Of a stretch of 64,000 nt of DNA, positions 43,165 to 53,268 are shown piece after piece. Position 1 is the stretch's first letter. The number at the start of each line of letters is the position of its first letter. The stretch covers positions 3,063,067 through 3,127,066 of the forward strand of contig CP060294.1 of assembly GCA_014302835.1 (NCBI GenBank), written 5' to 3'. Under the pieces are notes generated by a model, which worked only from the letters and a program-made list of their open reading frames with translations, was not told the DNA's origin and made no database searches. The translations under genes were made by a program, and so were the position numbers. The DNA is from Pedobacter sp. PAMC26386. GTDB lineage: Bacteria > Bacteroidota > Bacteroidia > Sphingobacteriales > Sphingobacteriaceae.

Positions 43165-44028
43165 ATGAAACCCCAGTTTATAGGTATTTCCTCCCCTCAG
43201 AAGAAAAACATCTATATCAAAGAAGTCGATGAACCTGTGTTGATTTCATCGTTGCACTTCCATGATTTGTGTGAACTTGTCTGGATTGAAGAAAGCTATG
43301 GAAAGCGGATTGTAGGAGATAATATTGATGATTTTGAATCCGGAGATTTAATCCTGATGGGACCAAACATCCCCCATATCTGGCATAATGACACTATATT
43401 TCACACCCGGGAAACAGACCTCAGAGCGAAAGCACTGGTTGTTTATTTCCCTATAGATTTCTTAATGCTGCTGAGCGATGATGATCCTACGATTTTACTC
43501 GTTCAAAATTTCCTGAATAAAACAAAAAGAGGCCTGAAGTTTCACGGAGACACGAAAAAGAAGCTTATTGAGCAGCTTAAAGAAATAAAAAACAGCTCAG
43601 GTCTGAAAAGATTATCCAATTTCCTGGCTACTATTGATATTATGGCGGCCTCCGATGAGTATGAATCACTAACCAGCAGCGCCTATGAAATCTCTTTAAA
43701 TGAGAATGATACAAAAAGGATACATAATATCTATGTATACCTGATGGAAAATTTCAAATCAGATATCTTTTTAATAGATGTTGCACAGATTGCCAACCTG
43801 ACACCGAACGCCTTTTGCCGGTTCTTTAAAAAACACACCAAAAAATCATTTTCAAGATTTTTAAACGAGCTGCGTATCGCACATGCGTGCAAATTGCTGC
43901 TCGATAAAAATCTTTCTATTACCAATATTTGTTATCAATGCGGTTATCAAAACCTAACTAACTTTAATAAATTCTTCCGGATGATTATGGACTGCAATCC
44001 AAGTCTGTACCGCAGCCGTTTTAAATAA
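43165..44028 (+). CDS. AraC-family transcriptional regulator
   Basis: I prefer the ATG at 43165 (287 residues); the frame extends to an ATG at 43084, but the extra 27 residues are hydrophobic and unlike the family. The N-terminal cupin has SSLHFHDLCELVWIEESYGKRIVGDN and GDLILMGPNIPHIWHN. The C-terminal double helix-turn-helix has IFLIDVAQIANLTPNAFCRFFKKHTKKSFSRFLN-type motifs, then the AraC signature (NICYQCGYQNLTNFNKFF). It is divergent from the RraA-like/GH2/GH95/dehydratase operon and probably controls it or the GH29 gene in response to a sugar. Its stop codon abuts the convergent GH29 stop with no terminator. Confidence 0.9.
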   Translation: MKPQFIGISSPQKKNIYIKEVDEPVLISSLHFHDLCELVWIEESYGKRIVGDNIDDFESGDLILMGPNIPHIWHNDTIFHTRETDLRAKALVVYFPIDFLMLLSDDDPTILLVQNFLNKTKRGLKFHGDTKKKLIEQLKEIKNSSGLKRLSNFLATIDIMAASDEYESLTSSAYEISLNENDTKRIHNIYVYLMENFKSDIFLIDVAQIANLTPNAFCRFFKKHTKKSFSRFLNELRIAHACKLLLDKNLSITNICYQCGYQNLTNFNKFFRMIMDCNPSLYRSRFK

Positions 44029-45375
44029 TTATTTTAGCCCACCCTGACCTTGATATAAACTAACCGGTTTATCGAGTTCCAATGCCAGCACCGACATATA
44101 TTCATCCTGCGTGTCTTCCGGTACATTGATAAACACCAATCCAGGAATCGGGCTCCAGGAAATTTTACCCACAATCTTAGGTTGAATTGTTTTAGCTGTC
44201 CCCACTACACGAATTTTTTTAATATTGTTTTTCAATCCTTTCACCACAATATTACCGGAAACTTTTCCTGGAAGGAATAAATAAAGAATAGTAGAATCTT
44301 TTGATAAAGTAGTAGGCCCGTAAAAATGACCTTGCGGCAAACCACCTAGTGTATTAAATATCGCTTCTCCGTGTTTCTTATTCCATTTACCCAATTCCTT
44401 TAAAATATTTACTTCCTGCTCAGGTATAGTTCCATCTTCTTTTGGACCAATATCCAACAGCATATTTCCACCATTACTAATTGCATCGGCAAAAATTGAA
44501 ATCACTTCATAAGGTGTTTTCCAAGCTGTATCCTGTGGCTGGTAACCCCAATTATTGTTGATCGTCATACAAAGCTCCCACCAATTGAATTTTGGCCTGG
44601 TAACTGGAAAATTCTGTTCAGGAGTATCATAATCGCCATATCCCTGTAAACGTCCGTTAAGGATCGCATCAGGCTTTGAACTCAAAATATTTTTACGGAT
44701 TAAAGGCGCTTTCCATTCTTCTGCTGAATGCTCCCAGTCCCCATCAAACCACCATAAATCAGGTTTAAAAGTTTTGTTGACTTCATCAATCTGAGCTTGA
44801 TTGAAGGTCAAAAACCGCTGCCAGCGTGCAGGATCATCGGTGATTTTATAGCGGGTACTATCTTTTGTAAAACCAGGGTACTCTGGAGAACTCCAGTCAA
44901 TCAAAGAGTAATAAGCCCCTCGTTTAATTCCTTGTTTATCAAGAGCTGCATAAAAAGGAGTCAGTAAATCTCTTTTAGCAGGTGTATTTTTAACCACGCT
45001 GTAATGCTTTTGTTTCGTATTCCAAAGTGCAACCCCATCATGGTGTTTAGTCGTCATTACAGCGTATTTTGCTCCACTCTCTTTGATGAGTGCAGCCCAT
45101 TCTTCCGGATTATATTTAGAAGCAGTAAACCCTTTTAGCTGTTTCATATAATCGGTATGGCTGATCTTTTTATTATAAAAACTCCAGCTTTCATCTATTC
45201 CGTTGACAGCATAAATACCCCAATGCACAAAAATGCCCAGCTTTGCATCAGCAAACCATTGCATTTTAGTTTTTATAGAATCAGGGTTAATTTTCGATTG
45301 TGCTGAAGCCGTATTCGCAAGTATAGCAGTCAACACAAAAACACAGCTTATTTTTAAAAGGTACCGTTTCATCAT
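44029..45375 (-). CDS. GH29 alpha-L-fucosidase, exported
   Basis: A 448-residue protein with a signal peptide ending near TASAQ; the ATG at 45372 is an equal alternative. The catalytic TIM barrel has MQWFADAKLGIFVHWGIYAV (about 38-57), AKYAVMTTKHHDGVALW, RGAYYSLIDWSSPEY and the nucleophile Asp211 in LWWFDGDWE. GNMLLDIGPKEDGTIP near residue 308 is the usual end of the barrel, followed by a C-terminal beta-domain. It would release terminal alpha-L-fucose. Together with the GH95-like enzyme and the oxidative pathway it points to a fucosylated substrate. It follows the GH129-like gene by 129 bp. Confidence 0.93.
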   Translation of the reverse strand: MMKRYLLKISCVFVLTAILANTASAQSKINPDSIKTKMQWFADAKLGIFVHWGIYAVNGIDESWSFYNKKISHTDYMKQLKGFTASKYNPEEWAALIKESGAKYAVMTTKHHDGVALWNTKQKHYSVVKNTPAKRDLLTPFYAALDKQGIKRGAYYSLIDWSSPEYPGFTKDSTRYKITDDPARWQRFLTFNQAQIDEVNKTFKPDLWWFDGDWEHSAEEWKAPLIRKNILSSKPDAILNGRLQGYGDYDTPEQNFPVTRPKFNWWELCMTINNNWGYQPQDTAWKTPYEVISIFADAISNGGNMLLDIGPKEDGTIPEQEVNILKELGKWNKKHGEAIFNTLGGLPQGHFYGPTTLSKDSTILYLFLPGKVSGNIVVKGLKNNIKKIRVVGTAKTIQPKIVGKISWSPIPGLVFINVPEDTQDEYMSVLALELDKPVSLYQGQGGLK

Positions 45376-45504
45376 ATATTTATTATTTGGAACATAAACA
45401 TAAGACTATCTGCGTTTTTAACCGCATTCATTTCAAAAAAATTACAACCTAGTTCATGAAAAGGTGAATGGCTCTAATTGGTGGTGTTGAGGACAGATAT
45501 GCTA

Positions 45505-47829
45505 CTAAGGATTATACACCTCACAATCACCCGTTAACAAGTTATGAATGAGCAGTGTGTGCGGCAGAACTGTTTTTCCCTCCTTCACAAAAGGCACATT
45601 GCTAAAATTAGCGGTGATTTCCATCGTTTTTCCAAATGTAGTCCGCTGTATCAACCTGTCTTTTGTTAACCAGTCAAACCGCGTCATTTCCAACTGAACC
45701 GCCACTTCATGTGTTTTGGAAAAAACCTTCATATGTTTAGTAATCAAATCCTTATACTGCATCCATGCAGCTTGATTAAGATGATACATAGGAGGTACAT
45801 TATATAAAATCTCTTTGAGCTCCGTATTTTTAATTTCACCCGGAATCTTTAAACTTCCGCATTCCCAATGATGAGAAGTAATAACCGCATCATTGTAAAC
45901 CAATTGAAACAAAGGGACATTGAATCGGTTATCAAAATACAGGTACAAATATTCGTCTTTCAATGGTGCCTGTAAGCCATATCTGCCCGGTATTCCTCCA
46001 TCGCTTGAATAATAGGCCCCAATATAATATTTAGAGTTTTTGTTTTTTCGCATATCCGGATCATCCCAGGCAATTACCGGAGTAGTCATCCCATGACCAA
46101 AAGCAATCGTGTTTGCTGCAAAGTCATTGCCCACCTCAGTGCCTATCACTAGTTTATACCGATCTCTGATCCAGGCCATCCGCTGAAGTCTCGCTTCCAG
46201 ATCCTGTTGCTGACTGGTCATCCTGCCAGGTGTATAATCATCCATGATTTCTCCTGTCCCATCACAGTCAATAAACCACGAATTGAATTCATGCCCAAAA
46301 TCCTTCATCACCGATGACATTCTTTGTTCAACTGCTGGCATGGCTAATACAGGGTTTAATTGTCTCCCCTTACCTAAAAAAGCACGTGCAGGTTTACCTT
46401 TTTTATTCATTACATACGCTCTGTCATATAAAGTTGTATCCTCAAATTTTGCAGTTAACCAGGCTTCTTTCCCTGGCGGATGCATACTGTGGTAAGAATC
46501 ATAAGGCCCTATCAGATATCCTTTTTCTTTTGCCTTCAGTACAAACTCCGGATGAAATTCACCAGAAACCCAGTCATTAAGCCCCAACCATGCATTTTTA
46601 ATACCCGCAGCCTTCATTTCATCAATCATAACCAATGGAGCACCGCCCCAATCTGCTACAGGATTTAAAAAGGGAAGATATGCTTGATATAACAGCAGCT
46701 TATTCAATTGATATAACTCCATTAACCCCTTCTTATCTTTACGGATTAAAGACTGAGCATCTTTATCCAGCTGGATTTGCTTCCATGCTGTTTCATCATA
46801 AAAGCCCTTCACTTTTAATGCTTCACCCAGTGCCTTTACCAATAGGTCTTTATGATATTTACTCACATACTCATTTTTACTGAATTCACTTAACTCAGCA
46901 AGAAATACCTTACCTGATTCTGCATCCTTCTGATTAAATAATTCAAAAATATGCCTGGTTGGGTTCATAGAAGCAGATGCTAAATCTTTAATGATCCTAG
47001 CTTTTAGCAGTTTCCAATTTTTGATATCATCAGCTATAAGGAATTCATTATTCCAGATATAAATATGAGGTGCACCATAAAGTTTCCTGATGTTTATATT
47101 GTCTTTAGCCTTCTCTTCTAAAGTTAAAATCGGGTCTTTTTTCTCTACATACCGTTTATATGTTTTGGCGATAGATACAGGATCATTATTAACCAGGTAA
47201 ATCCTGAATCCATACTGTTTATCTTTCACTGTAGCAGGGAATTCATGCGTAAATTGAAGCGCTAGTATTCCTGCATGTGCATAAAACTTCAGCTCATTAT
47301 TAAACATATTCTCCATGACATAAACCAATGCTTTAGTTTCAAAATTGGCTGCAAAAAACTGCATAGATAAATCCTGAGAACCAGAAATGGTGCTATTCTT
47401 TACAAAATGTGCTTTCCAGTGTTCATCCTGTGCTGGAATATATTTCCCCTGATGCAAAGGAACAGTAAAAGCACTCAGTTTTGCTTCTACTTTTGGCCAG
47501 CTTACCAGGGCGGTATCAGCAGAGCTGATATTGACAGACAGGTAATCATCTTTCAATTCTATAGATACTGACAATCCCTTTTGGAAGGCCCAGGCTAAGC
47601 GATTACCATCCCTCTTTAAGTTCCTGACTCTCTGTTTTGCAAGGGGAGCTGAGATCACATAATGATTTCCTTTTTCGTCGATCGCAGAAACCGCAAAGGT
47701 TTCAGGATGAACTTCCACCCTCATTTTTTCATTGTGTAACTGTATAGATTTGTCTTGTGCCTTGCTTGGTATAAAAGCCAAAAGCAAGACAACCATTAAA
47801 CTTAATCCTGTCCGTTCAGTAATTCGCAT
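45505..47829 (-). CDS. GH129/GH101-like glycosidase, exported
   Basis: The frame opens with a TTG at 47835, but the ATG at 47829 gives a better signal peptide (ending near IPSKAQ; 774 residues). An N-terminal beta-domain (about 25-290) precedes a TIM-barrel-like part with ADWGGAPLVMIDEMKAAGIKN, WFIDCDGTGEIMDDY (Asp521, Asp523) and IGTEVGND (Glu565). The 42-44 residue spacing between the Asp pair and the Glu suits a retaining enzyme of the GH129/GH101 group (alpha-N-acetylgalactosaminidases). The family call rests on remembered motifs and is moderate. It lies 26 bp after a response-regulator gene and ahead of the fucosidase, which would fit a mucin-type or related glycan. Confidence 0.6.
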   Translation of the reverse strand: MRITERTGLSLMVVLLLAFIPSKAQDKSIQLHNEKMRVEVHPETFAVSAIDEKGNHYVISAPLAKQRVRNLKRDGNRLAWAFQKGLSVSIELKDDYLSVNISSADTALVSWPKVEAKLSAFTVPLHQGKYIPAQDEHWKAHFVKNSTISGSQDLSMQFFAANFETKALVYVMENMFNNELKFYAHAGILALQFTHEFPATVKDKQYGFRIYLVNNDPVSIAKTYKRYVEKKDPILTLEEKAKDNINIRKLYGAPHIYIWNNEFLIADDIKNWKLLKARIIKDLASASMNPTRHIFELFNQKDAESGKVFLAELSEFSKNEYVSKYHKDLLVKALGEALKVKGFYDETAWKQIQLDKDAQSLIRKDKKGLMELYQLNKLLLYQAYLPFLNPVADWGGAPLVMIDEMKAAGIKNAWLGLNDWVSGEFHPEFVLKAKEKGYLIGPYDSYHSMHPPGKEAWLTAKFEDTTLYDRAYVMNKKGKPARAFLGKGRQLNPVLAMPAVEQRMSSVMKDFGHEFNSWFIDCDGTGEIMDDYTPGRMTSQQQDLEARLQRMAWIRDRYKLVIGTEVGNDFAANTIAFGHGMTTPVIAWDDPDMRKNKNSKYYIGAYYSSDGGIPGRYGLQAPLKDEYLYLYFDNRFNVPLFQLVYNDAVITSHHWECGSLKIPGEIKNTELKEILYNVPPMYHLNQAAWMQYKDLITKHMKVFSKTHEVAVQLEMTRFDWLTKDRLIQRTTFGKTMEITANFSNVPFVKEGKTVLPHTLLIHNLLTGDCEVYNP

Positions 47830-47855
47830 CTTCAATTATTATAATTCAATATGAT

Positions 47856-48548
47856 TTAGTCTGTAATTAATTTATAGCCTATCCCCCTGATGTTGACAAT
47901 CTGAATACCGGGATCATCTTTCAGATGTTTACGCAGTTTAGTAATAAAAACATCCATACTCCGTGCATTGAAGAAATTATCAACACCCCAAAGTAATTCG
48001 AGCGCAATCTTTCTTGACAAAACATCATTTTTATTTTCAATCAAAAGCTTTAACAAACTAGACTCCCGAAAAGATAACTTAACAACCTTGTTCTCTTTAC
48101 TCAGATCCTGAGTTACAGAGTTAAAATAATATTCGCCAACCGTACATTTCAATCCATCATGATGGTGCTGACTATTTTTGAGCGGCAACCGAAGTAAAGA
48201 ATTGATCCGCACAATAAGCTCTTCCATGCTAAAAGGCTTCTTGAGATAATCGTTTCCTCCTATTTCAAAACCATTAACTACATCTTCAGTTAAAGATCTC
48301 GCGGTCAGAAATATAATCGGAACTTCTGAGTTTATTTTCCTGATATCTTTAGTCAGTGAAAAACCATCCATTTCAGGCATAGTCACATCAAATACACAGA
48401 CATCAGGTTTATAATCACCAAATAACGAAAGTGCTTTTGTTCCATTATCTACGTGCATCACTTCAAAACCTCTTGATTCCAGGCTCTCCTTTACAATGCG
48501 GGCCAAAAACGGCTCATCTTCTGCAAGTAATATTTTAATTTTCTCCAT
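47856..48548 (-). CDS. OmpR-family response regulator
   Basis: A 230-residue protein. The receiver domain (1-120) has the acidic pair Glu10/Asp11, the phospho-acceptor Asp54 in CVFDVTMPEMDGF and Lys near residue 104 (YLKKPFS). A winged-helix effector domain (about 130-228) ends in NIRGIGYKLITD. It begins 4 bp after the histidine kinase gene. The next gene downstream is the GH129-like glycosidase at 26 bp, so the pair may regulate the glycosidase and fucosidase genes and be transcribed with them. A direct target site was not found. Confidence 0.93.
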   Translation of the reverse strand: MEKIKILLAEDEPFLARIVKESLESRGFEVMHVDNGTKALSLFGDYKPDVCVFDVTMPEMDGFSLTKDIRKINSEVPIIFLTARSLTEDVVNGFEIGGNDYLKKPFSMEELIVRINSLLRLPLKNSQHHHDGLKCTVGEYYFNSVTQDLSKENKVVKLSFRESSLLKLLIENKNDVLSRKIALELLWGVDNFFNARSMDVFITKLRKHLKDDPGIQIVNIRGIGYKLITD

Positions 48549-48552
48549 GAAT

Positions 48553-49998
48553 TCAGTGTGAAAGATTGATCGTAAAAATGCTGCCCTTACCCAATTTGCT
48601 ATTTATGGTGATACTTCCATGATGCATGCTGATAATATTGGCTGCATAACTTAATCCCAGCCCAAAACCACTTACGTTTGCTAGCTTGCCGCTGGGTACC
48701 CTGAAGAACTTATCAAATACCATTTTCTGGTAGGCCTCATCAATACCAATTCCATTATCTTTAATGGCTATCTGTACCGTATCTCCATTCTGGTTACAAC
48801 TAATTTCTATCTGTGGTGAAGAACCTGAATACTTGATGCTATTATCGATCAGATTATAGATTACACTAATCAAATGTGTTTTATCTACTTTCAGATAGAG
48901 TTCCCTTTCAGCATGATTAAAAATGAGTTTTACCTCTTTACTTTTCAACTGCAACTGCATATTATCAATCACATTCTGAATTAATAAGATCACATCCACA
49001 GATTGTAAGAACAATTTTACTTCACTGCGTTCAAAAGCCGACATTTTAAGTACCTTTTCAACCATTTCCCCTACCCTATTAATTTCATGCTCACAAATTT
49101 CAAGGTATTCCAATGCCTTTTCAGGTTTATTCATGACTTCAAAGTTTTTCATCGCTTCAATCCCCAATGCCACTGTTGTTATTGGTGTTTTGAACTCATG
49201 CGTCATATTATTAATAAAATCATTCTTGACCTCAGCAACCTTCTTCTGCTGATAGATTGTACGTAACATATAAATAAAAGCCCATGCTGTAATCAGCATA
49301 ATGAGCAAAGAGGCGAACAAAATCCATTGCATTTTCCTGAACACATAGGCTCCGTTACCTTCAAGGGCTAGCCTTGCTTCATAGACCTCCAATAAACCAA
49401 TTTTAACCGGAACAGTCTTTACCCGGAAAAGACTAAACTCTTTAACATTAGAAATAAATGGCTTGCCCTTTCTATTTACATTCGACAGTTTCACTGCAAA
49501 CCTGCTATGAATACCCTTTTCTTTTAATAAAGAATCTATTTTTTTCTGCAGAGGAATATAAAACCGCTCTAGATCCTTTGTACTATAAACCGTATCGGAA
49601 TTAATAATGTACTTTCTCTCTTCATCCTTCTTCAACTTTCCACCCTCAGTTTTGTGATCACCAGCCCGCCTCAATTCGATTTTCACCTCAATATCATCTT
49701 CTTTTTTATTTTTGTGTCCTCTCATATTCTCCGCAGCCCGGATAGAAAGCAGCATTCCGCTGAATTTTGACGCAAATAAATGATCATTTACAATGCTGTC
49801 TTTTACAAAAAGATTCTCCCGGAGTGCCTCATCAAGTGCAATGATGTGATTAGCCCGTTGTAATACTTCCGAAATATCCCATTTAAACTGCTGTTTTGTT
49901 ATTCCATAAGATGTATATAACCAATACCCCTGAAAAAGAGATAAACCAATCAGGGAGATTCCCATAATGGCAATAATAAACCGGATTTTTTTTTTCAT
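48553..49998 (-). CDS. Sensor histidine kinase
   Basis: A 481-residue protein with TM1 (about 6-28), a periplasmic sensor region (about 30-225) and TM2 (about 228-250). The HisKA H-box has His267 in NNMTHEFKTPITT. An HATPase domain follows, with N-box LIDNSIKYSG, DNGIGID and GFGLGLSYA. The partner is the response regulator that follows. The periplasmic part has no domain I recognise; Arg/Lys-rich stretches are present. It starts 160 bp from the divergent peptidase gene. No ligand can be inferred. Confidence 0.93.
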   Translation of the reverse strand: MKKKIRFIIAIMGISLIGLSLFQGYWLYTSYGITKQQFKWDISEVLQRANHIIALDEALRENLFVKDSIVNDHLFASKFSGMLLSIRAAENMRGHKNKKEDDIEVKIELRRAGDHKTEGGKLKKDEERKYIINSDTVYSTKDLERFYIPLQKKIDSLLKEKGIHSRFAVKLSNVNRKGKPFISNVKEFSLFRVKTVPVKIGLLEVYEARLALEGNGAYVFRKMQWILFASLLIMLITAWAFIYMLRTIYQQKKVAEVKNDFINNMTHEFKTPITTVALGIEAMKNFEVMNKPEKALEYLEICEHEINRVGEMVEKVLKMSAFERSEVKLFLQSVDVILLIQNVIDNMQLQLKSKEVKLIFNHAERELYLKVDKTHLISVIYNLIDNSIKYSGSSPQIEISCNQNGDTVQIAIKDNGIGIDEAYQKMVFDKFFRVPSGKLANVSGFGLGLSYAANIISMHHGSITINSKLGKGSIFTINLSH

Positions 49999-50158
49999 CA
50001 GTATAATTTCGTTTTGACGACATATTTAAGATTCAGCAAATCTAATATTATTTGAACCACGGGTTATCCCAGTTAACACTGTTTAACACTAAATAACCAT
50101 CCGATAACAAAATACTGAATTACAACCAGATACCTTTGAAGCAAATAAAAAACAACGC

Positions 50159-52162
50159 ATGAAACTATTCATTAAATCAAGCATTTTCCTATCTATGGTC
50201 TTGATTCAAACTGTCCACGGACAGCTTAAATCATCGTCAATTACTCCACTACCAGGAGATACCACTTTACCATCCGCAAGTACACAGCTAAGCCATATAG
50301 CAGCCAATGAAAAAGAAACATTTCCTTATCGTGTTGAAGACTATTTTCTCAAACCACAGGTAAGTGAATTTGAACTTTCTCCCAATGGCGAATTTATCTC
50401 CTTCCGGCAAAAGGATACTAACGGCAAACGCGATCTATATGTTAAAAACGTAAAAACGGGCTCAGTTCAAAAGATTTTAACAGAAAAAAAAGAACTCATC
50501 CGTCAATATTTCTGGGTCAACAATAACCGGTTGATTTATTTGCAAGATAAAGGAGGAGATGAAAACTATCATTTATTTGCAGTCAATAAAGATGGCTCAG
50601 CTCAGAAAGAGCTCACTCCTTTTCCAAAGGTAAAAGTAAGTGATATTCATAAAATAAAAGATGATGCAAACTTACTCATTATCACCATGAACCTGACCGA
50701 TCCCGAAATATTTGAGCCCTATAAGTTGAATATTATCACAGGAAAAATCCAGAATCTCTATAAAAATATGAAAAAAAACCCGGCCAGTGATTTCAACTTC
50801 GATAAAAATGGGATATTAAGAGCTTATACAAGCACGGTGAATGATACACAGCATCAGCTCTTTTACAAAGCTCCAAAGGACAAAAAATTCAGGTTAATCA
50901 ATACAGTTTCCTGGAAAGATCAATTCACAATCCTGAATTTCGACTACACTGATCTAAGTGGAAACAAAGTATATGTACGGTCTAATATTGGTCGTGATAA
51001 AAGTGCGATATTACTTTATGACATGAAGCAAAATAAGATAATCAAAACACTTTTTGAGAATGAAAAATTTGATGTGGATGAACTAAAATTCTCCAAAAAA
51101 AGAAAAAATACAATCGACTATTACTCCTTCAACGGGGAGAAAAATAACATTACACCTGCAAGTGATTATTTTAAAACGTTATATCAGAAATTCAGTTCAA
51201 CCTTCAAAGACAAACAGATTTCTATCGTGTCGGTAACCGATCAGGAAGATAAATATCTGCTCTCCATAAGCAGTGACCGCTTATACCAGACTTATCACCT
51301 TTATGATGTAGCAAAAGATAAATTTGAATTGGTAAAAGACGTCATGCCCCATCTAAAAGAAGCAGATATGGCAAAGATGCTCCCCATTCATTTCACCACC
51401 AGGGACGGACTAACTATTTATGGCTATCTAACCTTGCCAAACAGAGCTTCATCAAATCAACCGGTTCCTTTAATCGTTAATCCACATGGTGGCCCTTATG
51501 GAGAAAGAGATAAATGGAGTTTCAATCCTGAAACTCAACTCTTTGCCAGCAGGGGTTATGCAACACTACAAATAAACTACAGAGGTTCAGGTGGCTACGG
51601 AAAAAAACTATTACTCAAAGGCAGCAAACAAATTGGCCGTAATATGTTAAATGATTTGGAAGATGGCATTGCTTTCGTCCTTAAACAGGGCCTGATCAAT
51701 AAGGATAAAATAGCGATTTATGGAGCAAGTTATGGCGGTTTGGCTACCCTTGGCAGTTTAGTCAAAACTCCGGATTTATATAAATGCGCCGTTGACTATG
51801 TTGGTGTTTCCAACCTGTTTACCTTTATCAATTCATTTCCTCCTTACTGGAAACCATTACTGAAACAGTTTTACGAACAATGGTATAACCCGGAAAATCC
51901 GGAAGAAAAAAGAATCATGACTGAGATTTCTCCTGCTTTGAATATAGACAAAATTAAAACGCCATTATTTATTGTACAGGGCGCAAATGATCCTCGTGTG
52001 AATATTAATGAGTCTGATCAGATGGTAAAGCAACTTCGTTCCAAAGGATTTGACATTCCATATATGGTGCGCTACAATGAAGGACATGGTTTTCATCATG
52101 AAGAAAACAGGGTCGTTTTATATCAGACAATGCTAGGTTTTTTTGCTAAACATCTCAAATAG
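50159..52162 (+). CDS. S9-family (prolyl oligopeptidase) serine peptidase, exported
   Basis: A 667-residue protein with a signal peptide ending near TVHGQ. A beta-propeller covers about 60-400 (repeated blades such as LSPNGEFISFRQK and VNNNRLIYLQDKGGDE). The alpha/beta-hydrolase domain has VNPHGGPYG, the nucleophile Ser524 in YGASYGG, Asp611 in GANDPRVN and His643 in EGHGFHHE, a complete triad. It probably trims peptides in the periplasm. A TACCTTTG at 50131-50138 resembles a -7 box, but no matching TTG lies at the right distance. It is divergent from the two-component genes and is followed by a convergent terminator. Confidence 0.92.
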   Translation: MKLFIKSSIFLSMVLIQTVHGQLKSSSITPLPGDTTLPSASTQLSHIAANEKETFPYRVEDYFLKPQVSEFELSPNGEFISFRQKDTNGKRDLYVKNVKTGSVQKILTEKKELIRQYFWVNNNRLIYLQDKGGDENYHLFAVNKDGSAQKELTPFPKVKVSDIHKIKDDANLLIITMNLTDPEIFEPYKLNIITGKIQNLYKNMKKNPASDFNFDKNGILRAYTSTVNDTQHQLFYKAPKDKKFRLINTVSWKDQFTILNFDYTDLSGNKVYVRSNIGRDKSAILLYDMKQNKIIKTLFENEKFDVDELKFSKKRKNTIDYYSFNGEKNNITPASDYFKTLYQKFSSTFKDKQISIVSVTDQEDKYLLSISSDRLYQTYHLYDVAKDKFELVKDVMPHLKEADMAKMLPIHFTTRDGLTIYGYLTLPNRASSNQPVPLIVNPHGGPYGERDKWSFNPETQLFASRGYATLQINYRGSGGYGKKLLLKGSKQIGRNMLNDLEDGIAFVLKQGLINKDKIAIYGASYGGLATLGSLVKTPDLYKCAVDYVGVSNLFTFINSFPPYWKPLLKQFYEQWYNPENPEEKRIMTEISPALNIDKIKTPLFIVQGANDPRVNINESDQMVKQLRSKGFDIPYMVRYNEGHGFHHEENRVVLYQTMLGFFAKHLK

Positions 52163-52188
52163 TAGGGTCACCAACCAATAACAGAACC

Positions 52189-52224
52189 ATCGGCTCTTCT
52201 TGCCCTCAGCAAAGAAGGGCCGAT
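52189..52224. terminator. Hairpin between convergent peptidase and ada-like genes
   Basis: A 13-bp stem (52189-52201 and 52212-52224, one T-G pair) with a 10-nt loop lies 27 bp after the peptidase stop and touches the stop codon of the ada-like gene. No T-run follows, so termination is likely but not certain. Confidence 0.65.
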
Positions 52225-53264
52225 TAAATTCCTGTTTCCGGTTCCAATAACTTTTTCTTTCTCCATATTCTGCCCCCATAACCAGTTAGCTCCCCATCCG
52301 TACCAATAACCCGGTGGCAAGGAATCAAAATAGAGATTCTGTTCATCCCATTTGCATTTCCAACTGCTCTGACCGCTTCAGGTTTATCAATGGCCTGAGC
52401 CTGTTCCTTATACGTTCTTAAAGAACCGTAAGGGATGTTTTGCAAAGCTACCCACACCCTGTTCTGAAATTCGGTGCCTGGTGTAACCAGCGGAACCGTA
52501 AAAACTCTTCTTTTCGCTTCAAAATATTCAGCCAATTCCTTTTCCAATAAAATAAAATGCTTGTTGCTACCTTGAATTATACACGCATTCAATATTTTAG
52601 CCAGTGTTTTCAGTTCAGTCTCCAGCATTTTGCGATCGGTGAACTCCAATAAACAAAGTCCCTGCTCAACTGCACAAGCTATCATAGGACCTAATGGCGT
52701 ATCTAATTTGATCATATCAATCACTTGCTGCGATCTGCTATTCACCGGAGATACGCCAAAAACAGCTTTAAATGACTCTCCAAAACCACTCAAAGACTCA
52801 TAACCTGTATTAAAGGCAGCGGAGGTTACAGGTTCTCCTCCCTGGATTCTCTTGAAAGCCGAATTGACCCGGAGTAATCTTTGATAAGCATGAAAAGTAA
52901 TCTCATGGTTTTTCAAAAACCAGCGTCTTATTTTGTTGGGTTCTATCCCTTTTTCAATTAAATCATCGTCCTTAATTTTTCTCGAAGGATCAGCATTCAG
53001 TTCCCTTAAAAGCACATGGATATATTCAGGCATTTCATTCAGCATTTCCAATGGACAACAAACTTTACAGGGCCTGTATCCATGTAAAATTGCGTCTTTA
53101 GCAGAACTAAAAAACTCCACATTCTCTCTTTTCGGCTTTCTTGCTGTACAAGTGGGCCGGCAAAAGATCCCCGTAGTTTTGACCGCGGTATAAAATACAC
53201 CCTCAAAAGAAGAATCCTTTTCTACCGCAGCCTTATACATGATATCATCCGTTAAACCTTCCAT
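52224..53264 (-). CDS. ada: Ada-type bifunctional regulator and methylated-DNA-cysteine methyltransferase
   Basis: The ATG at 53264 (346 residues) is preferred; the longer frame begins with TTG at 53309 inside the previous gene. The N-terminal zinc domain has GIFCRPTC and CKVCCP, supplying the four Cys ligands, one of which takes methyl groups from phosphotriesters. A central AraC-like helix-turn-helix follows (TSAAFNTGYESLSGFGESF). The C-terminal O6-methylguanine methyltransferase has IPYGSLRTYKEQA, RAVGNANGMN and the active-site IPCHRVIG. Both repair domains are present in one chain, as in E. coli Ada. It starts 4 bp after the PEP-mutase-family gene, so they form one unit. Confidence 0.93.
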   Translation of the reverse strand: MEGLTDDIMYKAAVEKDSSFEGVFYTAVKTTGIFCRPTCTARKPKRENVEFFSSAKDAILHGYRPCKVCCPLEMLNEMPEYIHVLLRELNADPSRKIKDDDLIEKGIEPNKIRRWFLKNHEITFHAYQRLLRVNSAFKRIQGGEPVTSAAFNTGYESLSGFGESFKAVFGVSPVNSRSQQVIDMIKLDTPLGPMIACAVEQGLCLLEFTDRKMLETELKTLAKILNACIIQGSNKHFILLEKELAEYFEAKRRVFTVPLVTPGTEFQNRVWVALQNIPYGSLRTYKEQAQAIDKPEAVRAVGNANGMNRISILIPCHRVIGTDGELTGYGGRIWRKKKLLEPETGI

Positions 53265-53268
53265 TAAA

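Noticed and set aside
50037..50044. Minus-strand TAGATTTG promoter for the histidine kinase
   Set aside because: No matching -33 box at the right distance.
50131..50138. TACCTTTG promoter for the peptidase gene
   Set aside because: There is no TTG at 17-23 nt upstream; a -7 match alone is weak in AT-rich DNA.
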